Below are positions 34,449-44,167 of a DNA stretch of 64,000 nt, piece by piece. The translations under genes were made by a program, and so were the position numbers. Each line of letters opens with the position of its first letter. The first letter of the stretch is position 1. Source of the stretch: Thermosipho affectus. GTDB taxonomy: Bacteria > Thermotogota > Thermotogae > Thermotogales > Fervidobacteriaceae. The notes below the pieces were generated by a model, which saw only the letters and a program-made list of their open reading frames with translations, was not told the origin of the DNA and searched no databases. The stretch lies in the NCBI RefSeq assembly GCF_001990485.1, contig NZ_LBFC01000018.1, positions 186,001 through 250,000 on the forward strand, read 5' to 3'.

Positions 34449-36068
34449 ATAAAGAAAAATTTATATTTGGTGATTTTTTCCCTATTTATTGGTATTTTCC
34501 TTTTAGTTTTGACGGATAAATTTGTATTTTCTACTTCTTGGTTTTTTGTAGTGAGTTTTGCCTTATCTGTATTTATTTCAAGGTTTTTGGATCTTAATGT
34601 TTCAAAGTACAAATTTTCACTTGAACTTTTGATAGCACTTCCGTATTTATTGTTTATTACTCCTGAAACTGTTACCGTTATTTTGCCGATTATTTGGTTT
34701 TTGACATCCAAGAGAAATAGGTTGTTAAGAGCTTTATTATCTTTTTTGATGTGTTCTGCTGGTACTTATTTATATTACTTGGCAGGTGAAGAATTTTTAA
34801 GGATACCACTTTTTATATTAGGTGCACTACTTGCAAATTTTATTTGGATGTCTATTTATTCTCTAGAGTTAATAAAAGAATTAATAAATCCTCTTTTAAA
34901 TAGTTATTTATTGATATTTTTTGGGTCTTTTATAATTTCCGTTGTTTATCTATTTTCTGAAGTAAAAATTTTTCCGTTTTTGTTTTTGGCCTTTATGTAT
35001 GTAGTATATCTTTTTGTTGTAGTTTTTTATATTAAATCATATAATATTATGCTTGTTGAGAAAATAGAAAGAAAAAAATTGGAACAAGAAAATGAAAATC
35101 TGATGAATTTAATAGAGCTTATTTACGACGAAAATATTGAAAATTTTGAAGAAAGATTGGATAATATATTAGAAATGATATGTAAAACATCAAGTTATGA
35201 AGCCGCTTTGTTAAGTTTATTTGATAGGAAAGATAAAAAGATTTTAAGGATTGCAAAAGCTGGTATAACCGATGATGTGTTTTTTAAATTAAGGAGTTCG
35301 GTTATATCAATAGATTCAACTATGAAATATTTTTCAAAACGATTTGAAAGAGAAGGTTGTTATTTTGTTCCAGAAGATGCCGTGTCTTTGGAGGAAGAAG
35401 TTTCTTATGTCTTTGAAAATTACATGTCTTTTGAATATGAAAATAGTTGGAAACCAAAAGATTTACTACTTGTTCCAATTTTAGATGATCAATCTAATAT
35501 GATAGGATATATAAGTTTTGATAAACCAGTTACCGGTATGAGACCATCGGTTAACGATTTGAAGCTTTTAAAAACGTTATCATGGTTTGTATATCAGTTT
35601 TTAAAGAGAACGCCATATGCAAGATATTGGATTTCAAAAGATTTAAAGTATTTATCTTATCCGGAATTTGTGAGGTTTTGTGAATCTGTAATAGGTAATA
35701 GCGAAGAAGTTGTATTGGGAGTTTTAGATATTGATAATTTTGATAGTATTAATTTTGAAAAAGGGCCGGAATATGCGGAAATGATTTCCGAATATATAGA
35801 TGATTATTTTGAGGAAAGAAAAGATGTTTATTTTTATAAGTTGAGTGGAGAAAATTTTGTGTTTTTGTTTCCAAATAGTACAAAATTAAAGTCTTTAATG
35901 TATTTTGGAAAGTTTAACGAGAAACTTTTAGAAAAATTCAATGTTACGGTTAGTATAGGTTTAGTACATGATGAAGGTGAGAATTCTTATTTTGATTTGT
36001 TAAGCAAAGCAAGAGAAGCTTTAAAAGTTGCAAAAAAATCTGGTGGTGGGAGGATCATGGCTTTATGA
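34449..36068 (+). CDS. Membrane protein with GAF and degenerate GGDEF domain; probable ATA start
   Basis: The protein of about 539 residues has ~6 transmembrane helices in its first 190 residues. A GAF-like region follows (about 215-375: [40 protein letters not shown]), then a GGDEF-like domain ([19 protein letters not shown] to the end). The catalytic loop reads [10 protein letters not shown], so GGDEF is replaced by SGENF and cyclase activity is unlikely. No ATG/GTG/TTG occurs near the AAGGGGGG site (34435-34442). ATA AAG AAA AAT at 34449 has 6-base spacing and gives a basic leader before the first helix. TTG 34467 and GTG 34470 are 24-27 bases away and lack their own site. Its stop overlaps truA. 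Confidence 0.65.
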   Translation: MKKNLYLVIFSLFIGIFLLVLTDKFVFSTSWFFVVSFALSVFISRFLDLNVSKYKFSLELLIALPYLLFITPETVTVILPIIWFLTSKRNRLLRALLSFLMCSAGTYLYYLAGEEFLRIPLFILGALLANFIWMSIYSLELIKELINPLLNSYLLIFFGSFIISVVYLFSEVKIFPFLFLAFMYVVYLFVVVFYIKSYNIMLVEKIERKKLEQENENLMNLIELIYDENIENFEERLDNILEMICKTSSYEAALLSLFDRKDKKILRIAKAGITDDVFFKLRSSVISIDSTMKYFSKRFEREGCYFVPEDAVSLEEEVSYVFENYMSFEYENSWKPKDLLLVPILDDQSNMIGYISFDKPVTGMRPSVNDLKLLKTLSWFVYQFLKRTPYARYWISKDLKYLSYPEFVRFCESVIGNSEEVVLGVLDIDNFDSINFEKGPEYAEMISEYIDDYFEERKDVYFYKLSGENFVFLFPNSTKLKSLMYFGKFNEKLLEKFNVTVSIGLVHDEGENSYFDLLSKAREALKVAKKSGGGRIMAL

Positions 36069-36799
36069 AGCGTTTTGCAATAGAATTTTCATACGATGGA
36101 ACAAATTTTTTCGGATATCAAGGGCAACCAAATGTTAGAACTGTTCAAGGTGAGTTGGAAAATGCACTGGAAAGGATATTTAAAGAGCGGATATATACTC
36201 AGGGAGCGGGAAGAACCGATGCAGGTGTTCATGCAAATGGTCAAGTTGCAGCTTTTAATTGTCCGATTGATAGATTAACTGATAAAGATATAAAAAATGC
36301 TTTGAATGCTAATCTTCCAGAGGATATATATGTAAAAAAAGCTTGGGAAGTTGACAAAAAATTTAATCCAAGATTTGCCGCAAAAAAAAGGATATATCAC
36401 TATTTTATTAGCATGAGAGAAAAAGATGTTTTTAAGAGAAATTACGTATGGCATTTTAGATACAAATTGAATGTTGATGCAATGAGGAAAGCTAGCAGTT
36501 TTTTGGAGGGAGAACATGATTTCTCATCTTTTAAAAAGGGAAATGATAAGAAAAATCCCGTTAGAACAATATATAAAATAAGGGTTTTGGAGATAACAAA
36601 CGGTTTGATATTAATTAGGGTAGAAGGTAGATCTTTTTTAAGAAGTATGGTGAGAAATATAGTTGGAAGTTTGGTAAGGGTGGGATTAGGTCAATGGACA
36701 CCGGAAAAAATAGAAGAAATTTTGCAGGCACGTTCCAGACAAGAGGCCGCTGGTACAGCACCACCACATGGATTGTACTTGTACAAAGTATTATTTTGA
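36065..36799 (+). CDS. truA: tRNA pseudouridine(38-40) synthase TruA
   Basis: TruA isomerises uridines 38-40 in the tRNA anticodon arm. The 244-residue protein has the catalytic Asp52 in [18 protein letters not shown] in the middle and [16 protein letters not shown] near the end. The ATG overlaps the previous stop as ATGA. Confidence 0.95.
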   Translation: MKRFAIEFSYDGTNFFGYQGQPNVRTVQGELENALERIFKERIYTQGAGRTDAGVHANGQVAAFNCPIDRLTDKDIKNALNANLPEDIYVKKAWEVDKKFNPRFAAKKRIYHYFISMREKDVFKRNYVWHFRYKLNVDAMRKASSFLEGEHDFSSFKKGNDKKNPVRTIYKIRVLEITNGLILIRVEGRSFLRSMVRNIVGSLVRVGLGQWTPEKIEEILQARSRQEAAGTAPPHGLYLYKVLF

Positions 36800-36837
36800 T
36801 AGGTGTTACATTTGAAGCAAGTGGTGTGATATTTTTT

Positions 36838-38022
36838 ATGGGAGATGAAATTACCAATCAGGCAAGTCAAATTATACAAGAATGGTTAAAACAACCTGTT
36901 ATAACTCTTTTGTACGAAGGACCTGATGATTTAAAGTTTTACGTTGAAAATTATTTTTACAAAAGGGGATATTTGATAGGTATAGGAGAGCCTGTGTATA
37001 TTTTTTTAAAAAGAAAAGATGACGCAATAGCCTGGAAATTTAGGTACAAAGATATAGAAAAAGATAACTTTTTATCTTTATCGTACTCTCTGGATGATTT
37101 ATTTCAAAGTTTGGATAAAGTCTTTGAAAAAAAGAATATACCAAAAAAATCAATAGCTTTTGATCCCATCAAAGAGAATTTTTATATAGTAGAAAATGTC
37201 TTTAAGCCATTTGTTATTAAGCATATGGAGAATATGTACAAAGTTAAAGTGGGTAGCGAAATAAGATACATCAAGGAAGGTTTTTATGATTTTTATGGAA
37301 ATGTGGTATACATAGGAAAGGATACAAAGATAGAAAATGTACAAAGTTTTGTAAGTGGGATATATTTGTTCGGAAGTTTTGTTTATGATGGTAGAAAGTT
37401 AATTTTGGGAAAAAAGAGCATTGATTTTCCAGAACTACCTATTTTTGCGAGTGAAAAAAGAATAATTTCCCAGCACTATTGGTATGAGAAAATATTAGAA
37501 AAAAATAAAGTATCTGTTTTGGATGTATTTAATAATTTTGCGCTTTATTCTGATGGTAGTTTAAGTGATTTGGAAAGAACATGGAAATATAAGTTTTCAG
37601 ATGTCCCATTTGATTGGTTTGTAAGCGGTAATCTACTTGCTTTGGCTTTTGTAAATGGTGATGTTGTTGTATTTGATTTGAGTAAAAGGAGAGTTCTATA
37701 TAAGGAAAAATTTAAAAAACTTTACGGTGTGGGTTACGGCAAGTATTTGTATGTAAATGCAGATAAAAAACTTTTTAGAATAGATATCTGGTCAAAAAAG
37801 AAAGAGGATATATCTGAAATAAGTGATGATTTTTTAATCGAGGATGGGAAGGTAAAATTTGTTAGAGGTATAGTTATACGTCCGAGGTATAAAATGGTGT
37901 GGTTTGATGGGGATTTTTTCCACTTTAAAGATGTTAAATTTAAAAACTACTTAAATTTGTTGTACGATGAAAAAGAGTATTTTATAATAACTTTGGATGG
38001 GACATGGAGGATAAAAAGATGA
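36838..38022 (+). CDS. Uncharacterised propeller-like protein, 394 residues
   Basis: I do not recognise the family. The second half has short repeats of the type FVNGDVVVFDLSKRRVLYKE and KYLYVNADKKLFRIDIWSKK, which suggest beta-propeller blades. There is no signal peptide with the ATG at 36838. The frame continues upstream, and a TTG overlapping the truA stop (36796) would add [13 protein letters not shown], a weak hydrophobic stretch. GGTGTGAT 5 bases ahead favours the ATG. Its stop overlaps tlyA, and a link to tRNA/rRNA modification is only contextual. Confidence 0.65.
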   Translation: MGDEITNQASQIIQEWLKQPVITLLYEGPDDLKFYVENYFYKRGYLIGIGEPVYIFLKRKDDAIAWKFRYKDIEKDNFLSLSYSLDDLFQSLDKVFEKKNIPKKSIAFDPIKENFYIVENVFKPFVIKHMENMYKVKVGSEIRYIKEGFYDFYGNVVYIGKDTKIENVQSFVSGIYLFGSFVYDGRKLILGKKSIDFPELPIFASEKRIISQHYWYEKILEKNKVSVLDVFNNFALYSDGSLSDLERTWKYKFSDVPFDWFVSGNLLALAFVNGDVVVFDLSKRRVLYKEKFKKLYGVGYGKYLYVNADKKLFRIDIWSKKKEDISEISDDFLIEDGKVKFVRGIVIRPRYKMVWFDGDFFHFKDVKFKNYLNLLYDEKEYFIITLDGTWRIKR

Positions 38023-38798
38023 AGGAAAGATTAGATGTACTTCTTGTAAAAAAAGGTTTAGTTGAAAGTAGGGAAAAGGCCAAAAGACTTATAATGGCGG
38101 GAAATGTAATTGTTAATAATGAGCGTGTTGATAAAGCAGGGAAAATGGTTGATATCAACTCAAATATAAGGATAAAACAAAAGGAAAAGTATGTAAGTCG
38201 TGGTGGTTATAAATTAGAAGGTGCTTTTAACTCTTTTTCATTTGAGATAAAGGATAAAGTTGCATGTGATATAGGTGCTTCTACAGGTGGATTTACAGAT
38301 TTTTTGCTTCAAAATGGTGTGAAAAGGGTGTATTGTGTAGATGTGGGATATGGACAATTACATTGGAAGATTAGAAGTGATGAAAGAACAATAGTTTTAG
38401 AAAAAACAAATGCAAGAAATTTACAATTACCTGAAAAAGTGGATCTTGTAGTTTGCGATGTTTCTTTTATTTCAATAACAAAGATCTTTCCTATTATAAA
38501 GAAAATATTAAAAGAATCGGGGAAAGCTGTTGTTTTGGTAAAACCACAATTTGAAGCGGGTAAAGGTAAAGTAGGAAAAGGTGGAATTGTTAGGGAACCA
38601 ATAGTTCATAAAGAAGTGCTGGAAAAAGTTATTAGAGTTGCTTTAGATGAAGGTTTAAAGCCTGTAGGAATTGATTTTTCAAAGATTAAAGGTACAGATG
38701 GTAATATTGAATACTTTTTGTATTTGAAAATAGAAGGGAAAGAAAAAGAAATAGATATTGAAAGCATTGTAAAAAGAGCCTGGGAGGAGTTGAGATGA
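38019..38798 (+). CDS. tlyA: TlyA-family 16S/23S rRNA 2'-O-methyltransferase
   Basis: The 259-residue protein joins an N-terminal S4 RNA-binding domain (RLDVLLVKKGLVESREKA) to an FtsJ-like methyltransferase. The SAM loop is DIGASTGGFTDFLLQNG, and VKPQFEAGKGKVGKGG carries the catalytic Lys region. TlyA methylates ribose in rRNA (C1409/C1920 in mycobacteria), and some members act as hemolysins. GGAGG lies 8 bases before the ATG, which overlaps the upstream stop. The stop overlaps the next gene. Confidence 0.9.
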   Translation: MKERLDVLLVKKGLVESREKAKRLIMAGNVIVNNERVDKAGKMVDINSNIRIKQKEKYVSRGGYKLEGAFNSFSFEIKDKVACDIGASTGGFTDFLLQNGVKRVYCVDVGYGQLHWKIRSDERTIVLEKTNARNLQLPEKVDLVVCDVSFISITKIFPIIKKILKESGKAVVLVKPQFEAGKGKVGKGGIVREPIVHKEVLEKVIRVALDEGLKPVGIDFSKIKGTDGNIEYFLYLKIEGKEKEIDIESIVKRAWEELR

Positions 38799-40192
38799 AA
38801 AAAATTTTGATATCTGTTTTTTTACTTATCGTTGTTTTTGCCTTTTCAAATATCCTAAACTTTGTTCCTTTGGATTATAGTTTATTTATCCAATTTCAGA
38901 ATACTGGAAAGATCTATAGCGATTTAAAAAAAGTGCCATTTGTAAACTTTGTCTTGTCTGATGAAGGGCTTTCTTTTGAAAATTACTTCATAAACTACAT
39001 TGAAAACATGGGCTATAAAGAGGGAATAGACAAAGAGAAATTCCTTAGAATTTTCTCGAAAAATGTTTTGTTTTTATCCAAGGGTGGAGAAGTGGTATTA
39101 GATGATACCTTATCATTTGATATAAATTATTATTTTGATATATTGAGGAATCTTTCAAAAGATTCTGCTTTGATATTTGAAACGGACAATGCAACGGAAA
39201 TTTCAAGTTATTTTGGTAAACTTCTTGATGAAAAAGTGAAAATAGATGATGGTGTGTTTTTTATTGGTGATTTTTTGTATGCTAAGCAATTCAAAGATTA
39301 TTATATTATTTCCGGTAGTAAAACAACTTTAGAGTATTTAATTTCCGTATATAAAAATCCAGAGCTACAATTTTCAAATGTGGAGAAATCTATTTCTAGT
39401 ATTTTAGAGGAAGATACTTGGATTTGTGGATATTCAAAAGGAAGTGCTTTAAAGATTAATTTACCTTTTACCGTGGAAGGCGGAAATGTAAAGACTGAAT
39501 ACTTATTTTTCAAGGGAAAAGTTGAAGATGGAGTCTTAAGAATACAAATTCATCAAAAAACGAATAATTATTACAAAAGAAATGCCTTGGTTGATGATTT
39601 AATGGAAAATATACCCGTTTTGGGAAATTATTTTGCCGGTATAACAGTTGAAGATTCAAAAGAAGCTTTGAAGATCATTGAACCATGGGTTTTTACCATT
39701 GAAAGCACGGATTTAACAAAGTTTTATAACCTTGCAGAGAATTTAATAGAAAATTCCACTTCAACTTTTTACGTTGTAGGTGATGTGGATGATTCAACAA
39801 GTGTTTCTGTGGCGTTTTTGTTTAAATTATCCGATGGTTATGAAAATATTAAAAAAATTTTTGAAAAATATTTGGCAAAATATGATAAAATAAAAGATGA
39901 GTGGGTAATAAATATATCAAAGAAATTTAAATTGTATTTTTACGAATATGAACAATTTTTTGTAGTAAGTAATATTGAGAAAAGTTATTATGCAAAAAAA
40001 GCCAGGGTAAAGAAGTTAATGGATATAGCCGCTTATAACTTTTTGGATAGAAAAAGAAGTTATGATGTAAAAGTGTTTTTAGATATAGGAGATTTGGTAT
40101 ACAAATTTCTTGGAATTAGGATAAATTCAAAAGTGATTTTTTGGCAGGAAAAATCGGGATATTTTATAAATTATTTTTTGGATATAATGTAG
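38795..40192 (+). CDS. Secreted protein, paralogue of the gene at 26962
   Basis: The 465-residue product starts with a signal peptide (MKKILISVFLLIVVFAFSN) followed by ILNFVPLDYSLFIQF, close to the start of the 26962 protein (…AFSN then IFQFLPEKFDSLFYV). Both continue with a helix/strand pattern (TGKIYSDLKKVPFVNFVLS here, TQFYDALKKTNTGDVFINQ there). No catalytic motif is recognised. The ATG overlaps the tlyA stop. cheA follows after 12 bases, so it may be co-transcribed with the chemotaxis genes. Confidence 0.72.
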   Translation: MKKILISVFLLIVVFAFSNILNFVPLDYSLFIQFQNTGKIYSDLKKVPFVNFVLSDEGLSFENYFINYIENMGYKEGIDKEKFLRIFSKNVLFLSKGGEVVLDDTLSFDINYYFDILRNLSKDSALIFETDNATEISSYFGKLLDEKVKIDDGVFFIGDFLYAKQFKDYYIISGSKTTLEYLISVYKNPELQFSNVEKSISSILEEDTWICGYSKGSALKINLPFTVEGGNVKTEYLFFKGKVEDGVLRIQIHQKTNNYYKRNALVDDLMENIPVLGNYFAGITVEDSKEALKIIEPWVFTIESTDLTKFYNLAENLIENSTSTFYVVGDVDDSTSVSVAFLFKLSDGYENIKKIFEKYLAKYDKIKDEWVINISKKFKLYFYEYEQFFVVSNIEKSYYAKKARVKKLMDIAAYNFLDRKRSYDVKVFLDIGDLVYKFLGIRINSKVIFWQEKSGYFINYFLDIM

Positions 40193-40204
40193 GAGGTGAC
40201 ATAT

Positions 40205-42250
40205 ATGTCATTTGAAGAATATCTAAGTGTGTTTATTGATGAGGGAAGAGAGTATATTCAGCAATTAAATGATGCACTCTTAGATTTGGAAAAAAATCCA
40301 GAAGATATGGAGTATATAAATATTGCATTTAGAGCTTTACATACTTTAAAGGGTATGGCTGGAACAATGGGATTTGAAAATATGGCAAAACTTTGTCATA
40401 GAATGGAAAATTTTCTCGATGCAGTTAGATCTGGAAAGGTTGGGATTGATTCTGATAAATTAGATTATTTGTTTAATGGTTTAGATTTAATTGATAAAAT
40501 GTTAGATAAAATTGCAAAAGAAGGAACAGAGGAAATAGACGAAGATGTAAGTGGATTGGTTGAAGTATTTGAAAAACTAGCAGAAGGACAAGTTGTTAAT
40601 GCTAATGCAAAAAAAGAAGAATCCAAAAGCAATGTACAAAAAGAAGAAGTTAAAGAAGAGGAAGTTGAAGAAACTTCCGAAGATTCTTCGGAGGAATATA
40701 TATATGAAACTGATGAGGCACTAATTCATGTGGTAGACGAGGCTAAGAAAAAAGGATATAATCTTATTTATACAAAGGTTATCTTAGCAGAAAATGTTCA
40801 ATTAAAATCTGCAAGAATGTACATGGTTTTCCATGGAATTGAAGAATTGGGTGGTGAAGTTATAAAGAGTATACCAAGTGTGGAAGATATAGAAAATGAA
40901 AAATTTGATAGAGAAGTTGAGTTATATGTGCTTGTAAAGGTAGAACCTTTGAAATTGCAAGAAAAATTATCTTCTGTATCCGAAGTTGAGAAAGTTATAG
41001 TTAAAAAGGTTGAAATTAAGCAAAAAAAAGAAGAAGTAAAAAGAGAAAAAACTAAAAAAGAAAGTGAAAAAGATGATAAAGAAACTAAAAAGAAAAAGGT
41101 TAAAATAACTCAAACGGTAAGGGTTGATATAGAAAAATTGGATACATTAATGAATTTAATGGGTGAATTGGTTATAGCAAGAAGTAGGATAATTGAGATT
41201 TTGAAGAAATATAATATAAAAGAAGTAGATGAATCTTTGGCACAACTTAGTAGAATCACACTTGATTTGCAAAATATAGTTATGAAGGTAAGAATGGTGC
41301 CTATTTCTTATGTGTTTAACAGATTTCCAAGAATGGTTAGGGATATTTCAAAGAATTTGGGAAAAGAGATAAATTTTGTAATGAAAGGTGAGGATACGGA
41401 ATTAGATAGAACTTTTGTTGAGGAAATAGGAGATCCCCTCGTTCATTTGATAAGAAATGCAATCGATCATGGTATAGAGACAAAAGAAGAAAGAATTGCA
41501 AAGGGAAAATCCCCTGTTGGTACTTTGATTTTATCTGCAAGACATGAAGGTAATAATGTTGTTATAGAAGTTGAAGACGATGGAAGGGGCTTGGATAGAG
41601 AGAAGATTTTGAAAAAAGCTATTGAAAAGGGGTTGGTTGATGAATTAAAAGCATCTACTTTACCAGATGAAAAAATATATGAATTCTTGTTTATGCCTGG
41701 ATTTTCAACAAAGGATCAAGTAAGTGAACTTTCTGGTAGAGGTGTAGGAATGGATGTGGTAAAGAATACAGTAGAATCTTTAAATGGGACCGTGCAGATA
41801 GAATCTCAAAAAGGTGTAGGTACAAAGGTTATTATAAAATTGCCATTAACACTTGCAATTATTCAAGCATTGCTTGTAAAAGTAAAGAATTATATCTATG
41901 CAATTCCTATTTCCGTAATAGACAGTACTTTAATTGTAGTTCCAGAAGAAATACAGATGGTTCAAAATAAAGAAGTAATTGTTAAGAGAGGAGAAGTTAT
42001 TCCAATAATCAAGCTTTGGGATATACTTGGGATAGAACATGGTAAAGAGTTCGAAGAATTGAATGTTGTTGTTGTTAAAGTCGCAAATAGAAAATACGGT
42101 ATAGCTGTGGATAGTTTGATTGGGCAAGAGGATATTGTTATTAAATCTTTGGGAAAATTGTTCTCAGATGTAAAAGAATTTAGTGGTGGTGCAACACTTG
42201 GTGACGGAAGTATTGCTTTGATAATTGACACCTTAAATTTGGTGGAGTGA
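40205..42250 (+). CDS. cheA: Chemotaxis histidine kinase CheA
   Basis: CheA autophosphorylates in response to receptors and passes phosphate to CheY. The 681-residue protein has P1 with phosphoacceptor His46 in [11 protein letters not shown], and a P2 domain at ~170-265 flanked by charged linkers ([20 protein letters not shown]). P3 dimerisation, the P4 kinase (N box [13 protein letters not shown]1 [10 protein letters not shown]2 GRGVGMDVV) and a P5 CheW-like regulatory domain follow. AGGAGGTGA fixes the ATG at 40205; an in-frame GTG at 40196 lies within that site. cheW follows. Confidence 0.96.
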   Translation: MSFEEYLSVFIDEGREYIQQLNDALLDLEKNPEDMEYINIAFRALHTLKGMAGTMGFENMAKLCHRMENFLDAVRSGKVGIDSDKLDYLFNGLDLIDKMLDKIAKEGTEEIDEDVSGLVEVFEKLAEGQVVNANAKKEESKSNVQKEEVKEEEVEETSEDSSEEYIYETDEALIHVVDEAKKKGYNLIYTKVILAENVQLKSARMYMVFHGIEELGGEVIKSIPSVEDIENEKFDREVELYVLVKVEPLKLQEKLSSVSEVEKVIVKKVEIKQKKEEVKREKTKKESEKDDKETKKKKVKITQTVRVDIEKLDTLMNLMGELVIARSRIIEILKKYNIKEVDESLAQLSRITLDLQNIVMKVRMVPISYVFNRFPRMVRDISKNLGKEINFVMKGEDTELDRTFVEEIGDPLVHLIRNAIDHGIETKEERIAKGKSPVGTLILSARHEGNNVVIEVEDDGRGLDREKILKKAIEKGLVDELKASTLPDEKIYEFLFMPGFSTKDQVSELSGRGVGMDVVKNTVESLNGTVQIESQKGVGTKVIIKLPLTLAIIQALLVKVKNYIYAIPISVIDSTLIVVPEEIQMVQNKEVIVKRGEVIPIIKLWDILGIEHGKEFEELNVVVVKVANRKYGIAVDSLIGQEDIVIKSLGKLFSDVKEFSGGATLGDGSIALIIDTLNLVE

Positions 42251-42260
42251 GGTGGATAGA

Positions 42261-42716
42261 ATGAGTGTAGAAACGGAATTTGAAGTTTTGAGTTTTAATG
42301 TTTGTAATCAAGAAATGAGTTTTGATGTAGATTATGTGGAAATAGTTATTGATAAGGATGAAGTTACCCCTGTGCCTAAATCAAAAGAGGTAATAGATGG
42401 TGTGATTAATTTAAGAGGTAGGATTATACCAGTTGTTAATTTGAAAAAAATTCTCGGTGGAATATGCCACAACATAGAAAACGAAGAGTTTAAAAAGATA
42501 ATTATTACGAAAATAAGAGATATTGAAGTAGGTTTTTTGGTAGAAAATGTTAAGGGAGTTTTAAGAACATCTCAAGAAGAAATTGATAAAGCGTTTAGAG
42601 ATGTGGATACTTATGGTAAGAAAGCAAAGGGATTAATAAAAAAAGGTGAAAGACTTGTGGTATACTTAGATATTGAGGAGATATTGGATGAAATAATTGG
42701 TGTGGAGGAGGTATAA
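42261..42716 (+). CDS. cheW: Chemotaxis coupling protein CheW
   Basis: CheW links chemoreceptors to CheA. The 151-residue, SH3-like protein has the family segment GVINLRGRIIPVVNLKKILG and ends with a YLDIEEIL strand. GAGGTGG lies 5 bases before the ATG; an in-frame GTG at 42252 is within that site. It sits between cheA and cheY. Confidence 0.93.
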   Translation: MSVETEFEVLSFNVCNQEMSFDVDYVEIVIDKDEVTPVPKSKEVIDGVINLRGRIIPVVNLKKILGGICHNIENEEFKKIIITKIRDIEVGFLVENVKGVLRTSQEEIDKAFRDVDTYGKKAKGLIKKGERLVVYLDIEEILDEIIGVEEV

Positions 42717-42720
42717 GAGA

Positions 42721-43083
42721 ATGGGGAAGAAAATTTTGATTGTGGATGATGCTGCATTTATGAGGATGATGTTGAAAGATATTATTACCAAAGCAGGTCA
42801 TGAAGTAGTGGGAGAAGCGGCAAATGGTAAAGAAGCTGTGGAAAAATACAAAGAATTAAAACCAGATATCGTGACTATGGATATTACAATGCCGGAAATG
42901 AATGGTATAGAGGCTATTAAAGAGATTAAAAAGATAGATCCAAATGCAACAGTTATTGTATGTAGTGCTATGGGACAACAGGCAATGGTTATAGAAGCAA
43001 TTCAAGCGGGAGCAAAAGATTTTATAGTTAAACCTTTCCAAGCAGCAAGGGTAATTGAGGCAATTCAGAAAGTATCAGGTTAG
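42721..43083 (+). CDS. cheY: Chemotaxis response regulator CheY
   Basis: The 120-residue single receiver domain has the acidic pair in ILIVDDAAFMRMML, phospho-acceptor Asp54 in TMDITMPEMNG, CSAMGQ with the switch Ser and the conserved Lys in DFIVKPFQ. Phospho-CheY binds the flagellar motor switch. GGAGGTATAA precedes the ATG. The TAG stop is in the same frame as the following fliO, 12 bases away. Confidence 0.95.
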   Translation: MGKKILIVDDAAFMRMMLKDIITKAGHEVVGEAANGKEAVEKYKELKPDIVTMDITMPEMNGIEAIKEIKKIDPNATVIVCSAMGQQAMVIEAIQAGAKDFIVKPFQAARVIEAIQKVSG

Positions 43084-43095
43084 GGGGAGAGTGTT

Positions 43096-43413
43096 ATTTC
43101 TACATTAGTTGGATTTGTAGTTTCTATTCTTATTTTTTCCATAGTCATGTTTGTTACCTATTTTTTAATCAGGAATAAAGTCCCCCGGAGTGTAGGGGGA
43201 CGTTTTATTGTGGTAATTGAAAGGAAGTTTATTACGAGAAATTCTTACATAGCAATTGTTAGGATTTTAGATGAATATTATGCTTTGTTGATTACCGAAA
43301 ACGGTGGAAGAGTTATAAAAAAATTTGATTCAATAGAATCTGGTGAGCTTGAAAAGAGTGATTTTAAGTTTGAATTTTTCAAAAACGTTGTAAAAAAAGG
43401 TGGAAAAAAGTGA
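43096..43413 (+). CDS. fliO: Flagellar export protein FliO; probable ATT start
   Basis: FliO helps assemble the FliP ring of the flagellar type III export gate. From ATT at 43096 the 105-residue product reads (M)STLVGFVVSILIFSIVMFVTYFLIRNK, a single membrane helix. A FliO-like cytoplasmic domain follows (GRFIVVIERKFITRNSYIAIVRILDEYYALLITENGG). No ATG/GTG/TTG exists between the cheY stop and ATG 43147. That ATG would begin in the last third of the helix and has no ribosome site. GGGGGAG at 43083-43089 sits 6 bases before the ATT. fliP follows with a GTGA overlap. Confidence 0.75.
   Translation: MSTLVGFVVSILIFSIVMFVTYFLIRNKVPRSVGGRFIVVIERKFITRNSYIAIVRILDEYYALLITENGGRVIKKFDSIESGELEKSDFKFEFFKNVVKKGGKK
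43180..43206 (+). promoter_or_regulatory. Terminator-like hairpin inside fliO
   Basis: GTCCCCC (43180-43186) pairs perfectly with GGGGGAC (43195-43201) over an 8-base loop, and GTTTTATT follows. It lies about 100 bases after cheY, within the fliO coding region. It may reduce read-through from the che genes into fliP/fliQ or shape fliO mRNA. Confidence 0.4.
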
Positions 43414-44165
43414 AAAAAAGAGTAGTAATTTTGTTACTATTGCTTTCGTTTTTTGTTTTTGCACAGAATGAAATACCACTTCCTGGAATTTCTTTGCAGA
43501 TAACCCCAACTCAACAGCCAAGGGAGCTTGTGAATACTCTTGAAATTTTACTTTTATTGACAATCCTTTCATTGGCACCGAGTATTTTAATTTTGTTTAC
43601 TTCTTTTACGCGTATTATAATTGTATTTTCTTTTGTAAGGAATGCCTTAGGTACAAGGCAAACTCCTCCAAATCAAGTTTTGATAGGGCTTGCTTTGTTT
43701 TTGACATTTTTTATAATGCAGCCTGTGTGGAATGATGTATATAACAACGCCATTACGCCATATTTGAACTCTGAGATAGGTTACGAAGAGATGTTTTCAA
43801 GAACTATGGATAGGTTTAGAACGTTTATGCTGACTGAAATAAAGGTGCACCACAACGAAGATAATATCTTTATGTTGGCGGAAAACGTTGGGCAAAATAT
43901 CAGTGATATAGAAAAAACTCCAAATTCTATATTAATTCCCGCATTTATAATTGGAGAACTTGAGATTGGTTTTAAAATGGGAATTTTATTATACATTCCT
44001 TTTATAGTTATGGATATGGTGGTTGCCAGTATTTTATTATCCTTGGGAATGATAATGATACCACCTGTATTGGTGTCACTACCCTTTAAGATTTTGCTCT
44101 TTGTCTTAGTGAATGGTTGGGATATGTTAATAGGAAGCTTAATAAAAAGTTTCGGGGGTGGATAA
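43410..44165 (+). CDS. fliP: Flagellar type III export gate protein FliP
   Basis: FliP forms the core export channel with FliQ and FliR. The 251-residue protein has a cleavable signal (KKRVVILLLLLSFFVFAQ) and the family's helices. Diagnostic segments are LLTILSLAPSILILFTSFTRIIIV, LGTRQTPPNQVLIGLALFLTFF and MDMVVASILLSLGMIMIPP. The start is GTG, overlapping the fliO stop; fliQ follows after 2 bases. Confidence 0.96.
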   Translation: MKKRVVILLLLLSFFVFAQNEIPLPGISLQITPTQQPRELVNTLEILLLLTILSLAPSILILFTSFTRIIIVFSFVRNALGTRQTPPNQVLIGLALFLTFFIMQPVWNDVYNNAITPYLNSEIGYEEMFSRTMDRFRTFMLTEIKVHHNEDNIFMLAENVGQNISDIEKTPNSILIPAFIIGELEIGFKMGILLYIPFIVMDMVVASILLSLGMIMIPPVLVSLPFKILLFVLVNGWDMLIGSLIKSFGGG

Positions 44166-44167
44166 TT

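Noticed and set aside
36694-36837. Longer N-terminus of the propeller-like protein inside truA
   Set aside because: The first 106 bases overlap truA in another frame, have no ribosome site and encode sequence unlike the rest of the protein; ATG 36838 or TTG 36796 is more likely.
43147-43413. fliO beginning at ATG 43147
   Set aside because: It would cut off most of the membrane helix and has no ribosome site; the ATT start at 43096 is better supported.
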